A stretch of DNA of 64,000 bases from Plut-88900 sp965116945. GTDB taxonomy: Bacteria > Chloroflexota > Dehalococcoidia > Plut-88900. The stretch spans positions 2,294,001 to 2,358,000 of the forward strand of contig OZ220734.1 of the NCBI GenBank assembly GCA_965116945.1, in the 5' to 3' direction. Below are positions 41,783 to 50,705 of this stretch, piece by piece; positions within the stretch are counted from its first letter, which is position 1; every line of letters begins with the position of its first letter. The position numbers and the translations under genes were made by a program. Below the pieces are notes generated by a model that saw only the letters and a program-made list of their open reading frames with translations, was not told the DNA's origin and ran no database searches.

Positions 41783-43015
41783 ATGAATTTTGAGCTGGAA
41801 TACACCCCTGAGCAGGAGGCCTTTCGGAAGGAAGTCCGGGCACTGCTTGAGAGTAGTGGGGTCGACGAACTGGAGTTTCCCGTCGACTCCCATGACCTCT
41901 CTTTAGACCAGTATCAGAGGCGTCGCAAGATAGGTCGGGCGCTGGGGGAGAAGGGCTGGCTGTGGCCCACCTCTCCAACCAAGTATGGGGGCGGTGGTCT
42001 TTCTATTGACCACGCCATCATCATTGAGGAGGAGTTGGGTAAAGCCGGGTTGACCCTGCCACCCTACTACGACTCCGGCGGACAACTTGGGGGCGCATCC
42101 ATCCTGGTCTGGGGCAGCGAGGAGCAGAAGGCCCATTTCCTGCCTCCAATCTTCAAGGGAAAGGTGCGTACATGGCAGCTTCTCACCGAGCCCGAAGCAG
42201 GATCCGACCTGGCAGGAGTAAAGACCAACGCCTCCAGGGACGGCGATGAATTCGTAATCAATGGCGGGAAGATATTTGTCGGGTCTGACCACGGGGCCGA
42301 GCAGGCCTGGGTCCTCTGTGAGACTGATCCCTCTGCCCCACGCCATGAGAACCTATCCTGGTTCATTATCCCCATGGACGCTCCAGGAGTCTCAATCCTG
42401 CCTATGGACCTCCTGGGCACGGGAAACGAGGGCGGGGCGGGGACGGGCCGGAAGAACACTATTCATTTCGAAAACGTTCGGGTGCCGGCGTTCAACCTTG
42501 TGGGCGGGGAGAACAACGGTTGGCGGGTAGCCACTACACACCTGGAGCTGGAGCATGGGGGTGGCGGCGCGATACAGCCCAACACCCTGGTCAGCCGGTT
42601 CATCGATTACTGTAAGGAGACCCATCGGGGAGGCCGACATCTTAGCGCCGACCCCGAGATCCGTCAAAAGCTGGTCGAAATATACATGCGCTCCGAGGTG
42701 GTTCGCCTCTTTGGCGTGCGCAACTTTTGGCTCGCCAACGCCAACCAGCCTCGCTCCTACGAAGGCTCCCAACTCTCCTATTATGACAAGATGGCGGGGC
42801 TGGAAAACGCAGTGGACATGCTGGAGATTCTCGGGCCCTACGCCCTGGTCAAGGATGAGAAATGGACTGTGTTGAAGACGGCGGTAGAGCTTGACCAGCG
42901 CAACTCGATTGTTAACCTCCACCCAGCAGGCACCGCCGACATCCAGAAAGTGATCATGTCACGACGCATCGGCATCGGGCGCTCCATCAGGGAGAAGGCC
43001 GGGGCCCTGGCCTGA
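41783..43015 (+). CDS. acyl-CoA dehydrogenase family protein (subunit 1)
   Basis: A 410-residue acyl-CoA dehydrogenase with the usual order: N-terminal helices (NFELEYTPEQEAFRKEVRA), the FAD/substrate middle domain (WQLLTEPEAGSDLAGVKTNA) and the C-terminal helical bundle. The MCAD-type catalytic Glu position before GT is Ala (HPAGTADIQ), but a Glu on the earlier helix (HLELEHGGGG) could serve, as in isovaleryl-CoA dehydrogenase types. I use ATG 41783; a TTG at 41732 is open in frame but runs through the promoter region. The second dehydrogenase starts 16 bases after its stop, suggesting a heteromeric enzyme. Confidence 0.9.
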   Translation: MNFELEYTPEQEAFRKEVRALLESSGVDELEFPVDSHDLSLDQYQRRRKIGRALGEKGWLWPTSPTKYGGGGLSIDHAIIIEEELGKAGLTLPPYYDSGGQLGGASILVWGSEEQKAHFLPPIFKGKVRTWQLLTEPEAGSDLAGVKTNASRDGDEFVINGGKIFVGSDHGAEQAWVLCETDPSAPRHENLSWFIIPMDAPGVSILPMDLLGTGNEGGAGTGRKNTIHFENVRVPAFNLVGGENNGWRVATTHLELEHGGGGAIQPNTLVSRFIDYCKETHRGGRHLSADPEIRQKLVEIYMRSEVVRLFGVRNFWLANANQPRSYEGSQLSYYDKMAGLENAVDMLEILGPYALVKDEKWTVLKTAVELDQRNSIVNLHPAGTADIQKVIMSRRIGIGRSIREKAGALA

Positions 43016-43031
43016 GGCCTTAAGATCTCTC

Positions 43032-44135
43032 ATGGATCTATCACTCACCGAAGAACAGGAACTCCTTCGCAGGGTGACCCGGGACTTCGTTCAGCGGGAA
43101 TTCCCCAAGGAGACCATAATTCAACTGGTTGAAGACCGGGAGGACACCACACCCGATCTCTGGGGCCGCGCCCGGGAAATGGGTTGGCTAGGTATGCTAA
43201 CGCCCGCGGAATTTGGCGGCTCCGGCAACAGCTATACCGATGCGGCCGTGGTCTTCGAAGAGTTGGGTAGAGGGCCGGTACCCGGGCCCTTTTTCTCGTC
43301 GGGTGTTCTTGCTTCTCTGCTCGTTCAGGAAGCCGGTTCCGATGATCAAAAGCGCGAGTTTCTGCCGGGCATAAGTACCGGTGAGCTCGCGTTCGGCATA
43401 GCAATAACTGAACCCGATTACGGGTGGACTCCCGCATCCGTTGGCATGACCTTGACACCCAACAATGGCTCTTTCACCGTCTCCGGAACCAAGCTATTCG
43501 TGCAGGACGCTCACTCTGCCACCCACTTTATCTGTGCAGTAAGGCAGGGCTCGAAAGTAGTGTTTGCGGTGATTGGGGCGGGGGAGGGTGGGGTAACAGT
43601 GCGAGCTCTGGACGGATTCATGACCTCAATGTACGAGGTCACATTCGACAATGTGGCCCTCCAGTCTACCTCCATCCTGGCAAAAGGCTGGACCGCTCTT
43701 GAGCGAACTTTGATCAAGGCGCTCCCAATACTGTGTGCCTACCAGGTCGGTGGGATGCAGACAGTTTTCGACATGGCTGTGGAGCACAGCCGGACTCGTG
43801 TCCAGTTTGGCAGGCCCATAGGCCGGTTCCAAAGGGTGCAGGACCACATAGTCCGGTTGATCAATCACCTGGACGCCGCCCGATGGACCACCTACGAAGC
43901 CTTGTGGAAGTTAGACACTGGCCGCAGCCCAGATTCCTCCGTTCACATGGCCAAAGCCATTACCGCCGAGGCATATGTAAAGGCCTGCGATGCCGCCCAT
44001 GAAGTGCTGGCGGGCATCGGCGTCGACAAGGGATACGGGCTGACACTGCACACCCAGATGTCCCGGACACTGTACAGCTACCTGGGGGAGCCGAAGCACC
44101 ACAAGCAGAAGCTGGGCGACGCCCTGGGCCTCTAA
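43032..44135 (+). CDS. acyl-CoA dehydrogenase family protein (subunit 2)
   Basis: A 367-residue acyl-CoA dehydrogenase-like protein, shorter than its neighbour. The N-terminal domain (MDLSLTEEQELLRRVTRDFV), FGIAITEPDYGWTPASVGMT and the C-terminal FGRPIGRFQRVQDH motif are clear. No Glu is visible at either usual catalytic position (helix region reads CAYQVGGMQ; the end reads YLGEPKHHKQ), so it may be the non-catalytic, FAD-binding partner of the preceding gene, as in heterotetrameric actinobacterial FadE pairs. The CoA-transferase gene follows after 9 bases. Confidence 0.88.
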   Translation: MDLSLTEEQELLRRVTRDFVQREFPKETIIQLVEDREDTTPDLWGRAREMGWLGMLTPAEFGGSGNSYTDAAVVFEELGRGPVPGPFFSSGVLASLLVQEAGSDDQKREFLPGISTGELAFGIAITEPDYGWTPASVGMTLTPNNGSFTVSGTKLFVQDAHSATHFICAVRQGSKVVFAVIGAGEGGVTVRALDGFMTSMYEVTFDNVALQSTSILAKGWTALERTLIKALPILCAYQVGGMQTVFDMAVEHSRTRVQFGRPIGRFQRVQDHIVRLINHLDAARWTTYEALWKLDTGRSPDSSVHMAKAITAEAYVKACDAAHEVLAGIGVDKGYGLTLHTQMSRTLYSYLGEPKHHKQKLGDALGL

Positions 44136-44144
44136 CCCCCGAGA

Positions 44145-46622
44145 GTGGCCTCAGCTGTGTCAGAAACCCCACTCGAAAGCGAACCCTCGGGCCTTCTCAC
44201 ACCCTATCGCGTCCTTGACCTATGCGGAGATTTGGGATTGCTTGCAGGCAAGATCCTCTCTGATCTCGGGGCGGAAGTTATAGCCATTGAGCCGCCCGGT
44301 GGGTTCCCCGCGCGCAGGCTTGGGCCTTTCTACCAGGACGACCCCGATCCAGAAAGAAGTCTGGTTTGGTGGGCATTCAGCGCAGGGAAGCGCAGTGTAA
44401 CCATGGACATTACGTCCGAGTCGGGTGCCGCACAACTGAAAGCGCTGGCGGCAGATGCGGATTTCCTGCTGGAGAGCTTTGCTCCAGGCCATTTGTCGAG
44501 TCTCGGACTGGGATACGAGAATCTGCGAGCACTCAATCCTTGTCTCGTTATGGTTTCCATGACACCCTTTGGACAGACCGGCCCCTATTCTCAATTCCAG
44601 GGGCCGGACCTAGTTGGCATGGCAATGGGAGGGCTCACGTTCCTGACCGGCGATGCAGACAGGCCGCCGCTGCGAGTTTCACAGCCTCAGTTCAGCACAC
44701 TGACGGGAACGTCGGGGGCAATTGGGGCCATGGTGGCCCACTATCACAGGCTGAAAACGGGGGAGGGACAGCACGTCGACGTGTCGGGGCAGCAGGCAGT
44801 AGCCCGGGTACTTTCGGAAGCTCCAGCCACCTGGGGGCTGAACCAGGTAAACATTGTCCGCCGAGGAAGCTTCCGGGGCATGGGTGGCGACAGGCAGCTA
44901 CGCACGACATGGGCATGCAGGGACGGGTACGTCTCCTTTTTCGTCGCTGGCGGGGTCATCGGCAACCGTGCTAATGCGCTCTTTCGATGGATGGCTGAAG
45001 AGGGAATCAAGCCTATACCGGAAGCACGCCTCGATTGGACAAAAGTCACACCTAACGATCTCTCTGAAGAAGTCCACAAGAGCCTCAATGAAACCATCTC
45101 CGCGTTCTTCCTTACCCACACCAAACGCGAACTGTATGAAGGCGCCGTGAAGTGGGGCATCCTGATGTTCCCGGTCAGTAACTCCAATGATGTCTTCACC
45201 GATCCCCAGTTAGCCGCTAGAAACTACTTCGTCGACATCGAACACCAACGGGAAGGAAAGTCGTTCAGGTATCCGGGAGCATTCATCAAGTCCACTGCCG
45301 TGGATATCGGCCCGACGCATCGGGCTCCATATCTTGGGGAGCACAATGAGGAGATCCTGGGCCGAAAGCGTCCCAAGCACAACAGCAATATCCAGCCTGA
45401 CAAGAGCCGGACGAGGCCGTTTGAAGGGTTGAAGGTGTTGGACTTCTGCTGGGTCGCCATCGGGCCCCTTACGACCCGCTATCTGGCAGACCACGGAGCT
45501 ACCGTGGTGCGAGTCGAGTCTCACAGACGGGTGGAAGTACTTCGAACGGCTTCACCGTTCGTGGATGCGATGGCGGGGGGCGTCGACCGCAGCGCTTACT
45601 TCGCGAACTACAACTCGAACAAGCTCGGAGTAAGCATCGACTTTTCCAACCCCAAAGCCCGGAACCTGATGCACAGGCTCGTGCGCTGGGCGGACGTTGT
45701 GACGGAGAATTTCACTCCCGGAACGCTGGAACGCTACGGATTTGGCTACGAGAACCTGAAGCGGATCAATCCGGATATCGTGATGCTGAGTGCATCAATG
45801 CTGGGCAGAGGTGGTCCCTTTGATCGCCAGGCCGGATTCGGGCCAATGCTCGGGTCTCTGGCTGGCTTCGTACACCATTGCGGCTGGCCCGACCGGACAC
45901 CCGTTCCCCCATACGGCGCCTACACCGATTTCTTCCTGGCACGCTTCGCAGCGTCTTCTCTGATTGCCGCATTGGACTACCGGGAGCGCACGGGACACGG
46001 GCAGCACCTGGACTTGTCCCAGCTGGAAGCAGCCCTCCACGTCATAGCGCCTGCCCTGCTCGATTATTCGGCAAACGGTCGGGAGCAGGAACGAAATGGC
46101 AATCGGTCCTCGGTGGCTGCGCCGCACGCCGTGTATCCCTGCAGGGAGCCGGATACGTGGTGTGCCATCGCCGTCGAAACAGATGAGCAGTGGCAAGCTC
46201 TGGTTAAGGTGATGGGAAGCCCCGCCTGGGCCCTTGCCCCGAATCTTGACAACGTGGAAGGCCGCAAGAACCGTGAAGAAGAGCTGGACTCCTTGATCGC
46301 AAGCTGGACCCGCCGGTTTGAGCCGGTGCCCTTGATGGAGATGCTCCAGGATGCCGGGGTTCCTGCAGGGGCGGTGAACAGTTGTGAGAACCTCTATTCT
46401 GACAAACAGCTTGCACACCGCGGCCACTATATCTGGATGGACCACCCCGACCTCCGGACCTACGCCTTCGACGGAACTGAGTTCATTGCTTCGGCCACTC
46501 CTCCACTCTACAAGAGCCCGTCGCCAAAGCTGGGGCAGCACAATGAATATGTGCTACGGGAAGTCCTGGAAATGACGGACGAAGAGATAGCCGGAATCGC
46601 GGCCTCGGGTGTGCTCAACTAA
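44145..46622 (+). CDS. double-length CaiB/BaiF CoA transferase (two fused domains)
   Basis: An 825-residue protein, twice the usual CoA-transferase length. Domain 1 (about 10-400) has YRVLDLCGDLGLLAGKILSD and GAEVIAIEPPGG; domain 2 (about 425-820) has FEGLKVLDFCWVAIGPLTTR and YGFGYENLKRINPDIVMLSAS. The catalytic Asp is found in domain 2 at about Asp595 (YTDFFLARFA), while the matching place in domain 1 is Phe183 (QPQFSTLTG). So one half appears active and the other structural. It starts at GTG 44145, 9 bases after the second acyl-CoA dehydrogenase, and may load CoA onto the acid those enzymes oxidise. Confidence 0.9.
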   Translation: MASAVSETPLESEPSGLLTPYRVLDLCGDLGLLAGKILSDLGAEVIAIEPPGGFPARRLGPFYQDDPDPERSLVWWAFSAGKRSVTMDITSESGAAQLKALAADADFLLESFAPGHLSSLGLGYENLRALNPCLVMVSMTPFGQTGPYSQFQGPDLVGMAMGGLTFLTGDADRPPLRVSQPQFSTLTGTSGAIGAMVAHYHRLKTGEGQHVDVSGQQAVARVLSEAPATWGLNQVNIVRRGSFRGMGGDRQLRTTWACRDGYVSFFVAGGVIGNRANALFRWMAEEGIKPIPEARLDWTKVTPNDLSEEVHKSLNETISAFFLTHTKRELYEGAVKWGILMFPVSNSNDVFTDPQLAARNYFVDIEHQREGKSFRYPGAFIKSTAVDIGPTHRAPYLGEHNEEILGRKRPKHNSNIQPDKSRTRPFEGLKVLDFCWVAIGPLTTRYLADHGATVVRVESHRRVEVLRTASPFVDAMAGGVDRSAYFANYNSNKLGVSIDFSNPKARNLMHRLVRWADVVTENFTPGTLERYGFGYENLKRINPDIVMLSASMLGRGGPFDRQAGFGPMLGSLAGFVHHCGWPDRTPVPPYGAYTDFFLARFAASSLIAALDYRERTGHGQHLDLSQLEAALHVIAPALLDYSANGREQERNGNRSSVAAPHAVYPCREPDTWCAIAVETDEQWQALVKVMGSPAWALAPNLDNVEGRKNREEELDSLIASWTRRFEPVPLMEMLQDAGVPAGAVNSCENLYSDKQLAHRGHYIWMDHPDLRTYAFDGTEFIASATPPLYKSPSPKLGQHNEYVLREVLEMTDEEIAGIAASGVLN

Positions 46623-46780
46623 CATTCCTGGACGTTTGGGCTCCTCGGGGGAAGGGCTCAGCGAGTCCGTTCAATGCAAACATTCCGACCTTATGCCGGT
46701 TCCTCGAAGCCCCTTGACCCCACCTCACCCCCAACCTAGGATTACGCTCTACATCCACCCACATTCCCGAGGAAAACAAT

Positions 46781-48262
46781 ATGTCCAACATACACGTCGC
46801 TGTGGTCGGGGCTGGGCCCGCAGGAATTGCCGCAGCCCTCGCAGCAGTAGAGGCCGGGGCCCGGATTACGCTGGTCGATGAGCACCCCATCGACTCCTCA
46901 ATGATGGGGCTAGACATTCCCTACCTGTTCGGCCAGCGCATGACGCCGACAGTAAGGGATGAAGGGCTGATGCTTCAGCGGATCATCGATGCGAATCCCG
47001 GAATTGGCCGTGCGCAGCAGGCAGGTGTGGACGTTCTTCCCGGAGTGTACGTTTGGGGAAATTTCCGGGAAAGAGAGAACAGCAGGAATTTACCCAAGCC
47101 GGTGTTGGGACTAGGGAATGACCGAGAGACGTGGATGCTGGAATATGACCGCCTGATACTGGCGCCCGGGGCCCGGGACCTGTCACTGAGCCTTCCGGGC
47201 CGGGACCTTGTGGGTGTAGTCGGGGCGCGGGGGATTGGCGCACTCATCGAGAAATACAGTGCTTTCAGCGGGACGAGGGTCGCCATCCTGGGGTCTGGGG
47301 ACGTGGCCTTGAATGCAGCTATGCTCGCTCTTGATCATGGCATCGAGATAGCAGCTATCGTGGAACCGGGGGCAGATATCCGGGCCCCTGGCGCCCTCGC
47401 CATTGCCCTCAAAGAACGCGGAGTATCCTTCTACACCTCCTACAGCGTTGTCGAAATCCGGGGACAGAGGGAGGTTGAGGCCCTTGTAATTCGCTCCGAG
47501 GAGCAGACTCTCGAAATAGCCTGCGATACCGTGTGTCTGGCCTTTGGGCTAGTCCCTTCTGTCGAACTGCCATATCTAACTGGGTGCGATCTTCGCTTCG
47601 ACTCCAGGGTCGGAGGATACGTGCCGCTGGTTGACTCCCGGATGCAGACCAGCATAGAGGGTGTATTTGCGGCGGGAGAGGTGTGCGGCATCATCAACAA
47701 GGAAATGGCGGAGAGGCAGGGGGCCCAGGCTGGGAAGGGGGCCGCTGGCGTTTCCGACGGCCCAGACAACCTCATTGGGGTCGCTACCAATATTGGAATC
47801 CAGTCCGAGGTTGACTACTGGATGTCGTGGCGTTCTTCGCTGTCCGACGGAGACATGGAAGAGGTGACAGTGTGTCTTTGCGAAGAGGTCTCCAGGTCAG
47901 ACTTGCAATCAGTGTCCCCGCCTCGATATTTGAACTGGCCTTCGCGGCAGATGGGCGAAAGGTCCCTGGCCACACTGTTCCGGGAGGCCCCAGTAAACCT
48001 GGACCGGCTGAAGCGTTTGACACGAGCGGGAATGGGCTACTGCCAGGGGCGTCGGTGCCGGGAGGAGGTGGCGCTTATTTCTGCAGAGGCGTCGGGTGCC
48101 GATCCGTCCGAGGTGCCGTTAGCCTCATTCCGCACCCCTGTCCGACCCCTTCCTCTGCGTTCAATGTGGGACGGCGAAGAGCCGGAAGGAACCTTGGCAA
48201 ACTGGCCCAAGTGGTTCAAACGCCCGACCATCAAGCTCGATTCGCTGGATGGGAAAGGTTAG
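46781..48262 (+). CDS. FAD/NAD(P)-binding oxidoreductase with C-terminal 2Fe-2S domain
   Basis: A 493-residue flavoprotein like the alpha-type subunits of sarcosine oxidase, opine dehydrogenase (OoxA/NoxA) and HcnB. The FAD fold is VAVVGAGPAGIAAALAA; a second dinucleotide fold is VAILGSGDVALNAAMLA near residue 168; SIEGVFAAGEVCGI is the FAD-closing motif. The C-terminal BFD-like 2Fe-2S site is Cys365-x-Cys367 and Cys421-x4-Cys426. Its stop is directly followed by the start of a DAO-family gene with no gap, the usual alpha/beta order of heteromeric amine or imino-acid dehydrogenases. Confidence 0.88.
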   Translation: MSNIHVAVVGAGPAGIAAALAAVEAGARITLVDEHPIDSSMMGLDIPYLFGQRMTPTVRDEGLMLQRIIDANPGIGRAQQAGVDVLPGVYVWGNFRERENSRNLPKPVLGLGNDRETWMLEYDRLILAPGARDLSLSLPGRDLVGVVGARGIGALIEKYSAFSGTRVAILGSGDVALNAAMLALDHGIEIAAIVEPGADIRAPGALAIALKERGVSFYTSYSVVEIRGQREVEALVIRSEEQTLEIACDTVCLAFGLVPSVELPYLTGCDLRFDSRVGGYVPLVDSRMQTSIEGVFAAGEVCGIINKEMAERQGAQAGKGAAGVSDGPDNLIGVATNIGIQSEVDYWMSWRSSLSDGDMEEVTVCLCEEVSRSDLQSVSPPRYLNWPSRQMGERSLATLFREAPVNLDRLKRLTRAGMGYCQGRRCREEVALISAEASGADPSEVPLASFRTPVRPLPLRSMWDGEEPEGTLANWPKWFKRPTIKLDSLDGKG

Positions 48263-49429
48263 ATGAGGCTGGACAGCGCCGATGTTGCGATTATCGGGGG
48301 TGGGGTGTCGGGGTTGAGCTCTGCCTATTTCCTGGCGAATGCGGGCGCAAATGTCGTAGTGCTCGAGAAGGGGTTGATAGGGGGAGAGGCGTCGGCGAGA
48401 AACGGCGGCAGTATGAGTCCTCGTGCCGATGAACCGTTCGCAATACCCATGGCCGACCGGGCCCGAGAAACTTGGAAAACCCTGGACGAGGAACTGGGCT
48501 ACCCGACCGAGTTTATCCACGAAGGGCGGCTCCAAGTGGCAATGCGGGAGGAGGAGGTGGACCTGGTCAGGGCGATGGCCATTAACGCTCCCAAGTTCGG
48601 AGTCGAGGCCAGGGAGGTGGACCCGGTGGAGATGCGGTCCATGGTACCCGAGTTAACAGAAAAGGCTCTCGGAGGGATGTATTTCCCCAACGCGGGTCAC
48701 TCCAATCCGCAACGGGCGGTGCAGGCATACGCCTGGGCGTGTCAAGACCGGGGTGGACGCATCTACCAGGATACTGCCGTAACGGGGATCGAAGTGGAGG
48801 GAGGTCGGGTGAGAGGGGTGCAAACAAGCCGAGGCTCGGTAACTGCTGATGTGGTTGTGAGTGCAGCCGGACCTCAGTCGGGGCTGATTGGGGACCTGGT
48901 CGGGCTGCACGTTCCCGTGGCTCCCGGCCGCGTCGAGATCATCGCCACCGTGCCCCTTGAACCTAGATTTACCACCTATATCTCGGGCAACGGCCTCTAC
49001 GGGCGGCAGACGCTCCGGGGCAACCTCGTATTCGGCGGAGGCCCTCACGAGTGGATCGACGTGACTCTCCAGGAATATCCTCCCAAACCCAACACCCCCC
49101 TTGTTCGAAACATAGCTCGTCGGCTGGCGGAGCTTTTCCCCGTTTTGGAGGACACCCGAGTCCTGCGCTCCTGGGCGGGAGTCGTAGAGCAGACGCCGGA
49201 CGGCATCCCAATCATCGACAAACTCAACGATCCAGAGGGACTTGTTATGGTGTGTGTATCGGGTAACGGGTTTGGGTTGTCTCCAGCCACTGGGTTGGCG
49301 GTCAAAGAGTTGATAGTCGACGGGGAGTGCGCCGTAGATATCTCGGCATTCAATTTTGACAGGTTCCGCAACGTCCCCCGGGACTGGAGGAAGCAGTGGT
49401 CGTGGGAGGCGGGTTCCTATAACACGTAG
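48263..49429 (+). CDS. FAD-dependent oxidoreductase (DAO/sarcosine oxidase beta-like)
   Basis: A 388-residue glycine/D-amino-acid oxidase family flavoprotein. The N-terminal Rossmann motif is VAIIGGGVSGLSSAYFLA, and the family segment EASARNGGSMSPR follows. VVSAAGPQSG and the C-terminal SWAGVVEQTPDGIPIID with VCVSGNGFGLSPATG complete the FAD site. It immediately follows the FAD/2Fe-2S subunit, so the two probably form a dehydrogenase for an N-substituted or D-amino acid. The DddP-like gene comes 23 bases later with CAGGAGG upstream. Confidence 0.9.
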   Translation: MRLDSADVAIIGGGVSGLSSAYFLANAGANVVVLEKGLIGGEASARNGGSMSPRADEPFAIPMADRARETWKTLDEELGYPTEFIHEGRLQVAMREEEVDLVRAMAINAPKFGVEAREVDPVEMRSMVPELTEKALGGMYFPNAGHSNPQRAVQAYAWACQDRGGRIYQDTAVTGIEVEGGRVRGVQTSRGSVTADVVVSAAGPQSGLIGDLVGLHVPVAPGRVEIIATVPLEPRFTTYISGNGLYGRQTLRGNLVFGGGPHEWIDVTLQEYPPKPNTPLVRNIARRLAELFPVLEDTRVLRSWAGVVEQTPDGIPIIDKLNDPEGLVMVCVSGNGFGLSPATGLAVKELIVDGECAVDISAFNFDRFRNVPRDWRKQWSWEAGSYNT

Positions 49430-49452
49430 GCCGAGTACGCAGGAGGAACGCT

Positions 49453-50682
49453 ATGCCGAGAGTCGCACATGAAAGAGACCTCGTAGGCCAACAGGTAGTT
49501 GACTACGAGGAGCGGGTGGACGTTGCAAGGCTGAAGAGGGACCGCCTGGCCCGACTCCAGGGCCAGATGTCCAGGCTGGACCTGGGTGGCATCCTCATGT
49601 TCGATCCGGTCAACGTGCGCTATGCCTCCGGGTCACGGTCTGCCGGCGCATACAACATGCGACGCTTTCAGCGCTCGGTGCTGGTTCCCAACGAAGGTGC
49701 GCCCGTGCTTTTCGGGGACATGTCGGGAGCGGAAGATACCGAGGAATTGCGGGTCAGACCCGGCCAGGGATGGGACTTCTTTCCGCTTGGTGTGTACATG
49801 AACGAGGCCGTGGAACTGTGGGCGGCAGGCCTGAAGGACGTGCTGGATGAATTGGGGCTGACTTCGGAGCGGATCGGGCTGGACAAGCTGGACGCCCTGG
49901 GTTTCGAAACCGCCCAACGCCACGGGATTCGGCTGGTCGACGGGTGGGAGGCAATAGAGGTGGCCCGGGCCATCAAGACGCCGGATGAACTCACGCTGAT
50001 GCGCCAGGCCGCTGCAGTCGCCGACGTAGCTATCGACGCCACGCGTCGGGCCATCAGGCCCGGGGTGAGCGAGGATGAACTCTGGTCCATGCTCGCAGGG
50101 ACTAACCTAAAGTACGGTGGCGAGCACACGGACGGGAAGCTGCTGGCGGCCGGGGGGAACATGAACCCTTGGTTTAAGGACACGTCGCAGAGGCTGGTGA
50201 GGCCGGGGGAGCTGGTCGGGTTCGATATAGACATGGCCGGGCCCATGGGCTATTTCCTCTGTGTATCCCGCACCTATCTGTGCGGCGATGGCAACCCTAG
50301 CGCTGCGCAAATGGACGTTTACAAGACAGGATACGAGTTCATACAGCAGTCGATGGACCTGTTCCGGCCTGGTAACAGCTACCGGGAAATCGCCGAAAGG
50401 GCGTACCAGTTCCCGGAGAAGTACAAGGCCCAGCGTTATCCGGTGATGTCTCATGGGGCAGGGATGTCCGACGAATGGCCGGCAATAGCCTACCCGGACA
50501 AGTCGCCGCACGGGTTTGGGCACGAGCCGGGCGTATTGGAGGAGAACATGGTGATGACGTTGGAATGCTACGTGGGTGAGGTCGGGGCTGTGGAGGCGGC
50601 AAAGTTGGGCGAGCAGATGATCATCACTGCCGACGGGCCCGAGATCATATCTACCGCTCCCTACGACTGGCGGTTCATTTAG
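49453..50682 (+). CDS. M24-family protein resembling DMSP lyase DddP
   Basis: A 409-residue protein that matches DddP (the M24-fold DMSP lyase) at several segments as I remember them: GGILMFDPVNVRYASGS, MSHGAGMSDEWPAIAYPDK and VGEVG followed by LGEQMIIT. Mapping the DddP iron ligands gives Asp258, Asp260, His334, Glu371 and Glu387 conserved with near-identical spacing. The sixth, an Asp in the D-I/V-SRT segment, is Cys270 here (FLCVSRTY). DddP splits dimethylsulfoniopropionate to acrylate and dimethyl sulfide. The altered ligand and the upstream amine-oxidase genes suggest either DMSP or another betaine-like substrate. Confidence 0.8.
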   Translation: MPRVAHERDLVGQQVVDYEERVDVARLKRDRLARLQGQMSRLDLGGILMFDPVNVRYASGSRSAGAYNMRRFQRSVLVPNEGAPVLFGDMSGAEDTEELRVRPGQGWDFFPLGVYMNEAVELWAAGLKDVLDELGLTSERIGLDKLDALGFETAQRHGIRLVDGWEAIEVARAIKTPDELTLMRQAAAVADVAIDATRRAIRPGVSEDELWSMLAGTNLKYGGEHTDGKLLAAGGNMNPWFKDTSQRLVRPGELVGFDIDMAGPMGYFLCVSRTYLCGDGNPSAAQMDVYKTGYEFIQQSMDLFRPGNSYREIAERAYQFPEKYKAQRYPVMSHGAGMSDEWPAIAYPDKSPHGFGHEPGVLEENMVMTLECYVGEVGAVEAAKLGEQMIITADGPEIISTAPYDWRFI

Positions 50683-50705
50683 CGGCGTGAGCGTTTGGGG
50701 GAGGT

